A stretch of DNA of 64,000 nt, taken from Knoellia sp. S7-12. GTDB lineage: Bacteria; Actinomycetota; Actinomycetes; Actinomycetales; Dermatophilaceae. Shown here piece by piece: positions 34,576 to 44,342 of this stretch (positions are counted from its first letter, which is position 1; each line of letters starts with the position of its first letter). The notes under the pieces are model-generated. The model did no database searches. It was not told the origin of the DNA and saw only the letters and a program-made list of their open reading frames with translations. The translations under genes and the position numbers were made by a program. Location of the stretch: contig NZ_CP155449.1 of NCBI RefSeq assembly GCF_040518285.1, forward strand, positions 2,356,001 through 2,420,000, written 5' to 3'.

Positions 34576-35505
34576 TCAACTCGTCGATGCCAACTGACGG
34601 TCGATCACGTCAGCCAGTGCTCGAACCGGTGCCAGGTCGAGGATGATCGAGTAGTGGTTCGTGTCAGGGACGGCTGTCACTCGCAGGCCCGGCGGAAGGT
34701 TCAGGGCCTGCAACCGGCCCTCGTCATAGAGCCCTTGCGGTTCGTCGAGAAGACCGCGCTGCGCCCACAGCAGCTCGACGTCGACGTCCGCCTCCACCGC
34801 GCAACGGGCGGCGCCCAACGTCGTGTGGTCGGCCAGCACGTCCCGCCCGTCGGCACGCACGGCATCGAGGATGCAGCTCGACCGCCACCCCTGCGCCGTC
34901 TCGATCAGGTCGTGCTCGAGATATCGACGCAGCCAGAGACCCCCCGGTCCCGCGAGCAGCGGCCCGACAGAAGGGTGCCGACGCCAGAACGCGAGGTGGT
35001 CCTCGGGCGAGTCGAACACCATCGAGAGCCGGGTCATCGCCGGTCCGAGGACACTCGACAACGCGTCGTCAACGGTCATTGTCACGGGCGCTGGAAACCC
35101 AAGACCACCATCGACGAGAACGACCGACCGGAAACGCTCCGGTTCCGCGGCCGCAGCCACGGCCGCAACGAAGGCGCCCATTGAGTGGCCCACGAGGATC
35201 GGCCGACCGCCGAAGGCCGACGCGATGGCGAGGACATCGTCGGCGTGGACACCGATCCCATAGGGACCGGGAACGTCACGGCTGGCCGCTCGGCCACGCA
35301 GATCGGGGGCAAGCAGTCGAACAGCACCAGCACCATGCCGACGCACGAGCTCGTCGGCGAGCACCTGCCAGGCAAGCCCGTTGGCGGTGATGCCGTGAAG
35401 TGCCAGGACGACCGGCACGTCAGGCGAGGTCGCACCAGGGATGAGGTCGTGGACGGCCAGCGTGCCGGACGTGACCTCCACGGTGAACGCCGGGATCACC
35501 CGCAC
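34576..35505 (-). CDS. Alpha/beta hydrolase, serine type
   Basis: A 309-residue alpha/beta hydrolase. The oxyanion-hole motif is LALHGITANGLAWQ, the nucleophile elbow is VGHSMGAFVAAV (Ser near 117), and the catalytic His lies in PDTNHYSIIL near the C-terminus. The fold and length fit esterases or C-C hydrolases; substrate is unknown. GTG at 35505 is preferred because AAGGGGAG lies 5 nt before it; the frame stays open much further but without homology. It is downstream of dxs-strand genes but separated by 115 nt from dxs, so co-transcription is uncertain. Confidence 0.83.
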   Translation of the reverse strand: MRVIPAFTVEVTSGTLAVHDLIPGATSPDVPVVLALHGITANGLAWQVLADELVRRHGAGAVRLLAPDLRGRAASRDVPGPYGIGVHADDVLAIASAFGGRPILVGHSMGAFVAAVAAAAEPERFRSVVLVDGGLGFPAPVTMTVDDALSSVLGPAMTRLSMVFDSPEDHLAFWRRHPSVGPLLAGPGGLWLRRYLEHDLIETAQGWRSSCILDAVRADGRDVLADHTTLGAARCAVEADVDVELLWAQRGLLDEPQGLYDEGRLQALNLPPGLRVTAVPDTNHYSIILDLAPVRALADVIDRQLASTS

Positions 35506-35620
35506 TTGGCTCCCCTTCACACGACGGGTCGCCGGATGCCACCCCATGCGTTCGACCGTATGCCGGTCACGAAGGATCGAGCATGGGTTCCGGCACCACA
35601 GAGCCCGTGTGCTTGTGGTG

Positions 35621-37495
35621 TCAGCGGAGGGCGTCGAGGAGTCGGATCGAGATGGCATCGGGGGTGAGGCCGATGCGGTCGAGGATCTGCCCACGCGACC
35701 CGTGGTCGAGGAACTCCCGCGGCAACCCGAAGAGATCCACGGGGGTGTCGATCCCGCTGTCGCGCAACGCAACCAAGACATGGGAGCCCACGCCGCCGGA
35801 CACCGAGTTGTCCTCGAGGACAGCGATGCGACGGGCCGACGCAGCAAGGCCACCCACGACCGGGTTGACCGGCAGTGCCCACACCGGGTCGATGACGCGC
35901 ACGCGCAGTCCCTCGGCCGAGAGCTTGTCAGCGACCGTGAGGGCGGTCGCGACCATCGACCCGATGCCGACGAGGAGCAGGTCGACCTCCTCGGCTGTGC
36001 CGTCGGGCTCAACCAACACGTCAACCCCGTCGACGGTCCGCACAGCCTCGATCGGGTCAGCAACCGAACCCTTGGGGAAGCGGATGACCGAGGGCGCATC
36101 CTCGATGTCGACAGCAGCGCGCAACGCCAACGGGATCTGGAAGCCGTCACGCGGAGCGGCCAGGTGCAGCCCGGGGACGATACCCACGAGGGACATGTCC
36201 CACATGCCGTGGTGAGAAGCGCCATCGGGCCCGGTGATGCCGGAGCGGTCGAGCACGAACGTCACGCCGGCCTTGTGCAGCGCGCAATCCATCAACAGCT
36301 GGTCGAAGGCGCGGTTCAGGAAAGTCGCATAGATCGCGACAACCGGATGCAGGCCGGCATACGCAAGACCTGCAGCCATTGTCGTGGCGTGCTGCTCGGC
36401 GATGCCGACGTCGAAGGTGCGGTCGGGGAAGCGCTTGGAGAACGCGTCGAGCCCGACCGGGATCATCATGGCCGCGGTGATCGCGACGACGTCCTCGCGC
36501 TCATCCCCCAGCTCGACCAGGGCATCACTGAACTCGTCGGTCCAGCTGCGCCCCGAGATCTCGAGCGGCAGGCCGGTCTCGGGGTTGATGACACCGACGG
36601 CGTGGAACTGGTCGCTCTCGTCGTTGACGGCGTGCTCGTAGCCCTTGCCCTTCTGGGTGATGACGTGAACGAGCACCGGTCCACCGAACGCCTTCGCCCG
36701 GCGGAGCGCCTGCTCGAGCGCGGCCTCGTCGTGACCGTCGATGGGGCCGACGTATTTGAGGCCGAGGTCCTCGAAGAGCCCCTGCGGCGCGACGATGTCC
36801 TTGATGCCCTTCTTCACACCGTGGAGCGTCTCGTACATCGCTCCCCCGACAACGGGCGTGCGATGCAGCGCCGACTTGCCCCAGTCGAGGAACCGCTCAT
36901 AGCCGCGCGTGGTGCGCAGGGTCGCGAGGTGGTCGGCGAGCCCGCCGCGAGTGGGTGCGTAGGAGCGCTCGTTGTCGTTGACGACGATGACGAGCGGCAG
37001 GTCGGACTCGGCAGCGATGTTGTTGATGGCCTCCCAGGCCATACCGCCAGTGAGTGCGCCGTCACCGATCACGGCGACGGTATGCCGGTCGCGCTCGCCT
37101 GCGATGACACGGCCAGCTGCGATGCCGTGGGCCCACGACAGCGAACTCGACGCGTGGGAGCTCTCGACGACGTCGTGCTCGGACTCGGCCCGACTCGGAT
37201 AACCCGACAGCCCGCCCTGCTTGCGCAGCGACGAGAAGTCGTGGCGGCCGGTGAGGAGCTTGTGGACGTAGGACTGGTGACCGGTGTCGAAGACGACGGC
37301 GTCGTGGGGACTGTCGAAGACCCGGTGGATCGCGATCGTCAACTCGACGACGCCGAGGTTGGGTCCGAGATGGCCGCCGGTGCGTGAGACCTCGTCGACG
37401 AGGAACGTGCGGATCTCCTGCGCCAACGTCGCCAGCTCGGCGCGGCTCAGGGCCTTGAGGTCGTCAGGTCCCTGGATGCGCTCCAACACGCTCAC
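35621..37495 (-). CDS. dxs: 1-deoxy-D-xylulose-5-phosphate synthase
   Basis: First enzyme of the MEP isoprenoid pathway; it condenses pyruvate and glyceraldehyde-3-phosphate using thiamine diphosphate. The 624-residue protein is full length. The ThDP site is [20 protein letters not shown] with [10 protein letters not shown], the N-terminal [15 protein letters not shown] and the transketolase signature [12 protein letters not shown] are present, and the C-terminal transketolase domain is complete. The start is GTG at 37495 with AAGGAG 5 nt upstream. Confidence 0.96.
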   Translation of the reverse strand: MSVLERIQGPDDLKALSRAELATLAQEIRTFLVDEVSRTGGHLGPNLGVVELTIAIHRVFDSPHDAVVFDTGHQSYVHKLLTGRHDFSSLRKQGGLSGYPSRAESEHDVVESSHASSSLSWAHGIAAGRVIAGERDRHTVAVIGDGALTGGMAWEAINNIAAESDLPLVIVVNDNERSYAPTRGGLADHLATLRTTRGYERFLDWGKSALHRTPVVGGAMYETLHGVKKGIKDIVAPQGLFEDLGLKYVGPIDGHDEAALEQALRRAKAFGGPVLVHVITQKGKGYEHAVNDESDQFHAVGVINPETGLPLEISGRSWTDEFSDALVELGDEREDVVAITAAMMIPVGLDAFSKRFPDRTFDVGIAEQHATTMAAGLAYAGLHPVVAIYATFLNRAFDQLLMDCALHKAGVTFVLDRSGITGPDGASHHGMWDMSLVGIVPGLHLAAPRDGFQIPLALRAAVDIEDAPSVIRFPKGSVADPIEAVRTVDGVDVLVEPDGTAEEVDLLLVGIGSMVATALTVADKLSAEGLRVRVIDPVWALPVNPVVGGLAASARRIAVLEDNSVSGGVGSHVLVALRDSGIDTPVDLFGLPREFLDHGSRGQILDRIGLTPDAISIRLLDALR

Positions 37496-37623
37496 GCGTT
37501 CTCCTTCTCGGTGCAGATGTCCATCCGCAAGAGTCTAGGTGCTGTCGTGCTCAACCTCCGCTCCCCCATGACGACCGCGACACCTCTCACACACAACGTT
37601 CACGGGTCCCACACCAGCCCACC

Positions 37624-38055
37624 TCAGAGCCGCGGGACGAAGGCATGACCCTGCATCGCCTCCAGCAGCAGCCCGGCGGCGCGACGTGCCGCGAGCAGCC
37701 GTGCACCCTCGGCCTCGAGTGCCGCGAGCGCGGCGGCGATCCCTTCGGGCTCGACGTGGTCGGTGAGATCGACCCTCAATCCCCTGTATGCCGTCCGCAT
37801 GGCTCCCAGCTGCCCGTCCAGGTGGTGCGTGGTCACCCAGGCGAGGGCGATCGGATGATGGCGCCACACGGCATACATGCGGTAGTCCGAAGGGCAGTGA
37901 TCGAGCAGCCAGCCGACGGCGGGCACCTGCCAGCCGGGCGCGCCGGGCGGCGGCACGCGGTCGGGCCATCCGGGTGGCCCGGGCCGCCCCGTTCCGCCCG
38001 GCGCTCCGGGGCTCGCCGCACGGCGCAGTGGCGGCCGTGCGGCGGTCTCGAACAT
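37624..38055 (-). CDS. Small LexA-controlled protein of unknown function
   Basis: A 143-residue protein without a domain I recognise. The first 45 residues are rich in Pro, Gly and Arg and look disordered; the rest is probably helical (GWLLDHCPSDYRMYAVWRHH, then GLRVDLTDHVEPEGIAAALAALEAEGARLLAARRAAGLLLEAM). The ATG at 38055 lies inside a consensus SOS box, and TACTAT sits 7 nt upstream, so LexA would occlude the promoter and start. DNA-damage induction is therefore strongly suggested. It is divergent from the sulfite reductase gene. Confidence 0.75.
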   Translation of the reverse strand: MFETAARPPLRRAASPGAPGGTGRPGPPGWPDRVPPPGAPGWQVPAVGWLLDHCPSDYRMYAVWRHHPIALAWVTTHHLDGQLGAMRTAYRGLRVDLTDHVEPEGIAAALAALEAEGARLLAARRAAGLLLEAMQGHAFVPRL

Positions 38056-38063
38056 ACGTTCGA
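38048..38063. promoter_or_regulatory. LexA (SOS) box
   Basis: TCGAACATACGTTCGA is a 16-nt palindrome with 6-bp arms matching the actinobacterial SOS consensus TCGAAC-N4-GTTCGA. It covers the start codon (38053-38055) and abuts the -10-like TACTAT (38063-38068, minus strand) of the 143-residue protein gene. It is 119 nt from the sir start, so that gene is a less likely target. Confidence 0.85.
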
Positions 38064-38123
38064 TAGTAGCGCTTCTCGCACCCTGAACGGCACGGCCACA
38101 TCGTGGACCATGGCCAACAACGT

Positions 38124-38142
38124 CATAACTGCCGCTTATGCT
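38124..38142 (+). promoter_or_regulatory. Possible sulfate-operon promoter/operator
   Basis: An inverted repeat CATAA-N7-TTATG (38124-38140) overlaps a -10-like TATGCT (38137-38142), 40 nt before the sir start. It could be an operator for a sulfur regulator. The evidence is symmetry and position only. Confidence 0.3.
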
Positions 38143-38181
38143 TTCCATCAGCATTGGCACCCCATTGAGGAACGAGGATCC

Positions 38182-39885
38182 ATGACGAGCGTCGCCTCCG
38201 GTAGTCGCGCCCTGCGGCCGCCGCGCACCGGCCGGTCCAACGGTCAGTGGGCGGTCGACGGCCGTGAGCCGCTCAACCCCAACGAGACGTTCAAGGCGGA
38301 GGACAACGGCCTCAACGTCCGCGAGCGGATCGAGACGATCTATGCGCGCGACGGTTTCGACGCCATCCCCGGCGACGACCTCCACGGCCGGTTCCGCTGG
38401 TGGGGCCTCTACACGCAGCGCAAGCCCGGCATCGATGGTGGACGCACTGCCTCGCTCGAACCGCATGAGCTCGAGGACAAGTTCTTCATGCTCCGCGTCC
38501 GCACCGACGGTCAGGTCCTCTCCCCCGACCAGCTTCGCGTCCTGGGTGGCATCTCCACCGACTTCGCTCGCGAGAGCGCCGACATCAGCGACCGTCAGAA
38601 CATTCAGTACCACTGGATCGCGATCGAGAACGTCCCCGAGATCTGGAGTCGCCTCGAGGCCGTCGGCCTGCAGACGACCGAGGCCTGCGGTGACACCCCG
38701 CGCTCGTTCCTCGGCAGTCCCGTCGCCGGCATCGCTGCCGACGAGATCATCGACCCCACCGCGCTCATCAAGGTCATCACCGATCGCTGGCTCGGTGATC
38801 CCGAGTTGTCCAACCTGCCGCGCAAGTTCAAGACGGCGATCACCGGACACCCGAGCCAGGACGTCGTCCACGAGATCAACGACATCTCCTTGGTGGGTGT
38901 CGTCCACCCCGAGCTCGGGCCCGGCTTCGACCTCTGGGTCGGTGGGGCCCTCTCGACCGCGCCCCGGCTCGCCGAACGGCTCGGCGTGTTCGTGTCCGAG
39001 GCCGACGCCCCCGACGTGTGGCATGGCGTCATCTCGATCTTCCGCGACTACGGCTACCGGCGGATGCGCACCAAGGCCCGTCTGAAGTTCCTCCTCGCTG
39101 AGTGGGGACCCGAGAAGTTCCGCCACGTCCTCGAGACCGAGTACCTCGGACGCGCCCTGCCCGACGGTCCGGCGCCCGCCCCCGCCACGGGACCCGGCGA
39201 CCACATCGGCGTGCACCCACAGAAGGACGGCCGCTTCTATGTCGGCGCCGCGCCGATCGTCGGCCGAGTCAGCGGCACCATCCTCACCCGCCTCGGTGAC
39301 CTCGTCGAGCGCCTTGGTGGCGACGGTGTGCGCCTCACCGCGCACCAGAAGCTCGTCGTCCTCGGCATCCCCAAGGACGGAGTCGACGAGCTCGTCGCCG
39401 GCCTCGAGGAACTCGGGCTCACCGCCACACCCAGCCCGTTCCGTCGCACGACGATGGCCTGCACCGGCATCGAGTACTGCAAGCTCGCGATCGTCGACAC
39501 CAAGGACACCGCGACGGCCGTCATTGCCGAGCTCGAGCAGCGCCTAGCCGGCATCGAGCTCGACACACCGATCTCCTTGCACGTCAACGGTTGCCCGAAC
39601 TCGTGCGCCCGCATCCAGACCGCCGACATCGGGCTCAAGGGCCTCATCACGACCAACGACGCGGGCGACCAGGTCCCCGGTTTCCAGGTCCACCTCGGTG
39701 GTGGGCTGGCCTCCCCCGAGCGGGACGAGGCAGGTCTGGGTCGCACGGTGCGCGGCCTCAAGGTCGCGTCAACCGATCTCGCTGACTACGTCGAACGCAT
39801 CACCCGCCGCTTCCTGACGCAGCGGACCGACAGCGAGTCCTTCGCCACCTGGGCACACCGAGTCACGGACGAGGAGCTGACATGA
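38182..39885 (+). CDS. sir: Ferredoxin-type sulfite (nitrite/sulfite) reductase
   Basis: A 567-residue sirohaem and 4Fe-4S enzyme that reduces sulfite to sulfide. Two ferredoxin-like half domains and two sirohaem domains are present. The cluster ligands lie in TACTGIEYC (near 425) and NGCPNSC (near 469), which place it in the nitrite/sulfite reductase family; linkage to cysH, cysD and cysN supports sulfite as substrate. The ATG at 38182 follows GAGGAACGAGGA; a longer open frame from 37645 is not coding. The stop overlaps cysH (ATGA). Confidence 0.94.
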   Translation: MTSVASGSRALRPPRTGRSNGQWAVDGREPLNPNETFKAEDNGLNVRERIETIYARDGFDAIPGDDLHGRFRWWGLYTQRKPGIDGGRTASLEPHELEDKFFMLRVRTDGQVLSPDQLRVLGGISTDFARESADISDRQNIQYHWIAIENVPEIWSRLEAVGLQTTEACGDTPRSFLGSPVAGIAADEIIDPTALIKVITDRWLGDPELSNLPRKFKTAITGHPSQDVVHEINDISLVGVVHPELGPGFDLWVGGALSTAPRLAERLGVFVSEADAPDVWHGVISIFRDYGYRRMRTKARLKFLLAEWGPEKFRHVLETEYLGRALPDGPAPAPATGPGDHIGVHPQKDGRFYVGAAPIVGRVSGTILTRLGDLVERLGGDGVRLTAHQKLVVLGIPKDGVDELVAGLEELGLTATPSPFRRTTMACTGIEYCKLAIVDTKDTATAVIAELEQRLAGIELDTPISLHVNGCPNSCARIQTADIGLKGLITTNDAGDQVPGFQVHLGGGLASPERDEAGLGRTVRGLKVASTDLADYVERITRRFLTQRTDSESFATWAHRVTDEELT

Positions 39886-40598
39886 GCACCCTGACCAGAC
39901 GCAGCACCAAGCGCAGCGAAGAGGAACTGCGTGCCCTTGCTCTCCAGGGCTCACAGCTCGACGACACCGACGCCGCCGGTGTCGCACGCTGGGCCGCCGA
40001 GAACTTCCCCGGGAGCCTCGCCGTCGCCTGCAGCATGGCCGAAGGCGTTCTCCCCCACCTGATCTCACAACACTCCCCCGGCGTCGACGTCCTGTTCCTG
40101 GAGACCGGCTACCACTTCTCCGACACCCTCGGCACACGCGCCCGGGTCGCCGACGAACTGGACGTCAACGTCGTCGACGTGCTCCCCGAGCTGACCGTCG
40201 CCGAGCAGGACGCGAAGTTCGGGGCTCGCTTGTATGAGCGCGACCCGGCGTCCTGCTGCGCGATGCGCAAGGTGGAGCCGCTCGGCCGCACGCTCGCGGG
40301 CTACGAGGCCTGGGTGACCGGCGTGCGCCGCGACGAAGCGCCGACCCGGACCACGACACCCCTCGTCACGTTCGACGAGAAGCACGGGCTCGTGAAGATC
40401 AACCCCCTCGTCACGTGGTCGCTCGACGACGTCACCGACTACGCGCTCGACAACGGCGTACCCATCAATCTCCTTCTCACCGACGGTTATCCGTCGATCG
40501 GCTGCGAGCCGTGCACCATGCGCGTCGCACCCGGCGAGGACCCTCGATCCGGTCGTTGGTCCGGACTCTCAAAGACCGAATGCGGGATCCACACATGA
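39882..40598 (+). CDS. cysH: Adenylyl-sulfate (APS) reductase, iron-sulfur type
   Basis: A 238-residue thioredoxin-dependent reductase that converts activated sulfate to sulfite. Cluster cysteines C125-C126 (SCCAMRK) and C208/C211 (GCEPC) identify the 4Fe-4S APS reductase type rather than the cluster-free PAPS type. The catalytic Cys is C234 in KTECGIHT. No cysC (APS kinase) is in the operon, which fits direct APS use. The start and stop overlap both neighbours as ATGA. Confidence 0.95.
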   Translation: MSTLTRRSTKRSEEELRALALQGSQLDDTDAAGVARWAAENFPGSLAVACSMAEGVLPHLISQHSPGVDVLFLETGYHFSDTLGTRARVADELDVNVVDVLPELTVAEQDAKFGARLYERDPASCCAMRKVEPLGRTLAGYEAWVTGVRRDEAPTRTTTPLVTFDEKHGLVKINPLVTWSLDDVTDYALDNGVPINLLLTDGYPSIGCEPCTMRVAPGEDPRSGRWSGLSKTECGIHT

Positions 40599-41557
40599 GC
40601 GCATCCACGATCGAACAAGACACCCCGGCCGGCGTGGGGCCCACGGCGCCCGGCTCCGACACGCACGTCCTGAGTCAGCTCGATGCCCTCGAGGCCGAGG
40701 CGATCCTCATCATCCGCGAGGTCGTCGGCGAGCTCGAACGCCCCGTGCTGCTCTTCAGCGGCGGCAAGGACTCCGTCGTCATGCTGCACCTGGCGACGAA
40801 AGCCTTCTGGCCCGCACCCATTCCGTTCCCCGTGTTGCACGTCGACACGGGGCACAACTTCCCCGAGGTGCTCGCATACCGCGACGAGACGGTCGAGCGC
40901 CTCGGGCTGCGGCTCGAGGTGGCGAGCGTGCAGGACTACCTCGACGACGGACGACTGCGTGAGCGGGCCGACGGTCTGCGCAACGCCCTCCAGACCGTGC
41001 CGCTGCTGGACGCGATCAACGAGCATCGCTTCGACGGTGTCTTCGGTGGCGGACGGCGCGACGAGGAGAAGGCCCGCGCCAAGGAGCGGATCGTCTCTCT
41101 CCGTGACGAATTCGGCCAGTGGGACCCCAAGAACCAGCGGCCCGAGTTGTGGAACCTCTTCAACCCGCGGCACCGGCCGGGCGAGCACGTGCGCGCGTTC
41201 CCGATCAGCAACTGGACCGAGGTCGACGTCTGGAAGTACATCGACCGCGAGGACATTCCGCTGGCCCCGCTCTATTACGCCCACGAGCGCGAGGTCTTCA
41301 GCCGCGACGGCATGTGGCTCGCGGTCGGCCCCTACAGCCAGCCACGCGACGACGAGCCGGTCGAGACGCGCCTCGTGCGCTACCGGACCGTCGGTGACAT
41401 GTCATGCACCGGCGCCGTCGAGTCACCGGCGCTCACGAACGCCGAGATCGTCGTCGAGGTGGCCGCCTCGACCTTGACCGAACGCGGTGCCACGCGCGCC
41501 GACGACCGGGTCTCCGAGGCCGCAATGGAAGACCGCAAGAAGGAGGGCTACTTCTGA
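40595..41557 (+). CDS. cysD: Sulfate adenylyltransferase subunit 2
   Basis: A 320-residue small subunit of ATP sulfurylase, making APS from sulfate and ATP together with CysN. The PP-loop motif LLFSGGKDSVVMLHLA is near residue 50, and the conserved GGRRDEEKARAKERI and RHRPGEHVRAFPISNWTEVDVW blocks follow. The ATG at 40595 overlaps the cysH stop; the upstream open frame is within cysH. Its stop overlaps the cysN start as TGATG. Confidence 0.95.
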   Translation: MSASTIEQDTPAGVGPTAPGSDTHVLSQLDALEAEAILIIREVVGELERPVLLFSGGKDSVVMLHLATKAFWPAPIPFPVLHVDTGHNFPEVLAYRDETVERLGLRLEVASVQDYLDDGRLRERADGLRNALQTVPLLDAINEHRFDGVFGGGRRDEEKARAKERIVSLRDEFGQWDPKNQRPELWNLFNPRHRPGEHVRAFPISNWTEVDVWKYIDREDIPLAPLYYAHEREVFSRDGMWLAVGPYSQPRDDEPVETRLVRYRTVGDMSCTGAVESPALTNAEIVVEVAASTLTERGATRADDRVSEAAMEDRKKEGYF

Positions 41558-42927
41558 TGGCCACCGCGACCGCTGCCCCCACCACCGCCGTCACCTCGGC
41601 TCCGGCCACCACGGGGACCCTGCTCCGCCTCTCGACTGCTGGCTCCGTCGACGATGGCAAATCCACCCTCGTCGGCCGCCTGCTCCACGACACGAAGTCC
41701 GTCCTGTCCGACCAGCTCGCGGCCGTCGAGCGTGTCTCGCGCGACCGTGGGCTCACAGGCGCAGACCTCGCCCTCCTCACCGACGGCCTGCGCGCCGAAC
41801 GCGAGCAGGGCATCACGATCGACGTGGCCTACCGCTACTTCGCGACGGCCAGGCGCTCCTTCGTGCTCGCCGACTGCCCCGGCCACGTCCAGTACACACG
41901 GAACACCGTGACCGGTAGCTCGACGGCCGACGTCGTCATCCTCCTCGTCGATGCGCGCAAGGGCGTGCTCGAGCAGACCCGCCGCCACCTCGCCGTCACC
42001 GCTCTGCTCCGCGTGCCTCACGTGATCGTGGCCGTCAACAAGATCGACCTCGTTAACTTCTCGCAGGAGGTCTACGAACGGGTCAACGCCGAGGTGCAGG
42101 CCGTCGCCCGCGAACTCGGCGTCGAGGAGGCCACCGCCATCCCGGTGAGTGCCCTCGATGGCGACAACGTGGCCAGCCGGTCGACTCGCACGCCGTGGTA
42201 CGGCGGGCCGAGCCTCCTCGAGTTGCTCGAAGCGCTGCCGCCTGCGGATGACCCGGGGCACGAGGCCTTCCGACTGCCCGTCCAACTCGTCATCCGCCCG
42301 CAGGGTGCAGCGGTCGACCTGGCCCATCGCGACTACCGGGGGTATGCCGGCCAGGTCGCGTCGGGTGTCGTGCGCGTCGGTGACGAGGTCGTGGCGCTCC
42401 CGTCAGGTCGCCGCTCGACGGTCACCGGGATCGACCTGGGCGAGCGATCACTCGATGAGGCGTTCGCGCTGCAGTCGGTCACCCTGCGCCTCGCCGACGA
42501 GATCGACATCTCCCGGGGTGACGTCCTCGCCTCGGTGGTCGGCGCCCCCGAGCCCACCCAGGACATCAAGGCTGTCGTGTGCTGGCTCGGCGATGCACCC
42601 CTGCGTCCCGGCCAGCGGCTCCTGCTCAAGCACGGTTCGCGCACGGTGCAGTCCGCGGTCCGCACGATCGACGGTGTCCTTGACCTCGACGACCTGCATT
42701 CCGTCCCCTCGGACATCCTGTCGCTCAACGACATCGGCCTCGTGACCCTCCGCCTGGCGAACCCGGTGCCGGTCGAGAACTACTCGACCTCACGCCGGGG
42801 CGGGTCCTTCCTCCTCATCGATGCCCACGACGGCCGCACCGTGGCAGCGGGCATGGTCGGCTCGACGTTGCCGACCGGAGCCGATGCGCCGACCCAGCCC
42901 GAGGGTGATGAGGCATGGGAGATCTGA
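41557..42927 (+). CDS. cysN: Sulfate adenylyltransferase subunit 1 (GTPase)
   Basis: A 456-residue EF-Tu-like GTPase subunit of ATP sulfurylase; GTP hydrolysis drives APS formation. G-motifs are GSVDDGKSTL (P-loop, about 25-34), DCPGHVQY and VNKIDL, followed by beta-barrel domains 2 and 3. It ends without a fused CysC kinase, consistent with the APS reductase encoded upstream. The coding region overlaps the sirohaem synthase by 13 bp. Confidence 0.95.
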   Translation: MATATAAPTTAVTSAPATTGTLLRLSTAGSVDDGKSTLVGRLLHDTKSVLSDQLAAVERVSRDRGLTGADLALLTDGLRAEREQGITIDVAYRYFATARRSFVLADCPGHVQYTRNTVTGSSTADVVILLVDARKGVLEQTRRHLAVTALLRVPHVIVAVNKIDLVNFSQEVYERVNAEVQAVARELGVEEATAIPVSALDGDNVASRSTRTPWYGGPSLLELLEALPPADDPGHEAFRLPVQLVIRPQGAAVDLAHRDYRGYAGQVASGVVRVGDEVVALPSGRRSTVTGIDLGERSLDEAFALQSVTLRLADEIDISRGDVLASVVGAPEPTQDIKAVVCWLGDAPLRPGQRLLLKHGSRTVQSAVRTIDGVLDLDDLHSVPSDILSLNDIGLVTLRLANPVPVENYSTSRRGGSFLLIDAHDGRTVAAGMVGSTLPTGADAPTQPEGDEAWEI

Positions 42928-44135
42928 AGGCCGCTCTGCCGGTCGTCCTGGACCTGACCGGCCGACTCGTCGCCGTCTTCGGTGGCGGGCCGGTGACGGG
43001 GCGGCGCCTTCGGACGTTCCTGGACGAGGGAGCCCTCGTGCGGCTCGTGTCCCCCTGGATCTGCGAAGAGGTCCACGACCTCATGGTGGAGCACCCTGAG
43101 CGCGTGACCTGGCTCCAGCGCGACTACGCCGGCCCCACGGACCTCGACGAAGCCTGGCTCGTCCACACCGCCACGGGCGACCCCGACGTCGACAGCACTG
43201 TCAGCGCCGACGCCGCAGGGCGTCGCCTGTGGTGCATTGATGCGACGGACTCGCGTGGCACCGCTGCGAGCATCCCCGCCCGGACACAGGTCAGCACTCC
43301 CGACGGCACGGTCACCGTGGCCGTCCACGCCGGGGGCGACCCCGTCCTCTCGACGACTGTGCGCGACGGAATCGACCTGGCGTTGCGCAGCGGAGGCCTC
43401 GACCTCCGTCGTCACCGCCCGCGCACCTCCGGATGGGTCGCACTCGTGGGCGGCGGTCCCGGCGCAGACGGCCTGCTGACGGCTCGCGGCCACGAACTCC
43501 TTGCCAGCGCCGACGTCGTCGTCGTCGACCGCCTCGCTCCGCGCGGTGTCGTGTCGCGACTCCCGGAGTCGGTGCGGATCATCGACGTGGGCAAGACCCC
43601 CGGCCACCACCCCGTCCCCCAGGACCGCATCAACGCGATCCTCGTCGAGGAGGCGGAGCGCGGCCATGGAGTCGTCCGCCTCAAGGGTGGCGACCCCTAT
43701 GTCCTCGGCCGCGGAGGTGAGGAGCGCCTTGCGTGCGAGGCACACGGCATACCCGTGGAGGTCGTTCCGGGCGTGACGAGCGCGGTTTCCGTGCCCGCCG
43801 CAGCCGGCATCCCCCTCACCCACCGCGGCGTCGCCAAGGCGTTCACCGTGGTCTCGGGTCACGAGCAGATCCCGACGCTCCCACCCGGCTCGGACCACAC
43901 GCTCGTGCTGCTCATGGGTGTCTCCACGCTCCGTGACAGCGCGAACTCCCTTGTGGCAGAGGGTCGCTCATCAGATTGCCCTGTGGCCATCATCGAACGT
44001 GGCTTCCTCCCAACCCAGCGGGTGACGATCGGCACGCTGGGCGACATTGCGGACGTGGCGCTCTTCCGGGGAGTCGAGTCGCCAGCCGTCGTCGTCGTCG
44101 GCGACGTCGTCCGCCTCGCACACGACCCCCGCTGA
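42915..44135 (+). CDS. cysG: Bifunctional sirohaem synthase: precorrin-2 dehydrogenase / uroporphyrinogen-III C-methyltransferase
   Basis: A 406-residue fusion supplying sirohaem for Sir. Residues about 1-150 resemble the NAD-binding precorrin-2 dehydrogenase domain (LVAVFGGGPVTGRRL). Residues about 170-400 are a SUMT methylase (VALVGGGPGADGLLTARGHELLASADVVVVDRL, VVRLKGGDPYVLGRGGEE, VPGVTSAVSVPAAAGIPLTHRG). The segment between is short compared with enterobacterial CysG, so ferrochelatase activity is not certain. It lies last in the sulfate operon and competes with HemE for uroporphyrinogen III. It is followed by a hairpin terminator. Confidence 0.92.
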   Translation: MGDLKAALPVVLDLTGRLVAVFGGGPVTGRRLRTFLDEGALVRLVSPWICEEVHDLMVEHPERVTWLQRDYAGPTDLDEAWLVHTATGDPDVDSTVSADAAGRRLWCIDATDSRGTAASIPARTQVSTPDGTVTVAVHAGGDPVLSTTVRDGIDLALRSGGLDLRRHRPRTSGWVALVGGGPGADGLLTARGHELLASADVVVVDRLAPRGVVSRLPESVRIIDVGKTPGHHPVPQDRINAILVEEAERGHGVVRLKGGDPYVLGRGGEERLACEAHGIPVEVVPGVTSAVSVPAAAGIPLTHRGVAKAFTVVSGHEQIPTLPPGSDHTLVLLMGVSTLRDSANSLVAEGRSSDCPVAIIERGFLPTQRVTIGTLGDIADVALFRGVESPAVVVVGDVVRLAHDPR

Positions 44136-44209
44136 CCCTCACCCCTCCGCTCGAGCGCCGTCCTCAACCTGCCCCAGGGTGACGAGATCCACGGGGGGTG
44201 CCTGCGACT

Positions 44210-44251
44210 CGATAACCCATAGGTGTTGGCCTGAACACCTATGGGTTATCG
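44210..44251. terminator. Hairpin terminator of the sulfate operon
   Basis: Arms 44210-44227 and 44234-44251 form a perfect 18-bp stem (CGATAACCCATAGGTGTT) with a 6-nt loop, 74 nt after the cysG stop. It is the only obvious signal in the 207-nt gap before the DinB-like gene. Confidence 0.8.
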
Positions 44252-44330
44252 GCGCTTGCGAGGACAGGTCCAGCATCGCATCGCATCGCTTCCCTTGCTG
44301 AATCGGACGCGGCGTGTCAGGTGGCGGCGC

Positions 44331-44336
44331 TAGTTT
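44331..44336 (+). promoter_or_regulatory. -10-like element for DinB-like gene
   Basis: TAGTTT lies 6 nt before the ATG at 44343 without a Shine-Dalgarno, suggesting leaderless transcription after the preceding terminator. Confidence 0.4.
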
Positions 44337-44342
44337 CTGGTC

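Noticed and set aside
34313..34579. Minus-strand open frame of 88 codons with TTG start overlapping the hydrolase stop
   Set aside because: Codon use is atypical (many A/T third positions), it overlaps the DUF222 start, and no recognisable domain or ribosome binding site is present.
44260..44290. GCATC-GCATC-GCATC short tandem repeat
   Set aside because: Only three pentamer copies in a G+C-rich spacer; chance is sufficient.
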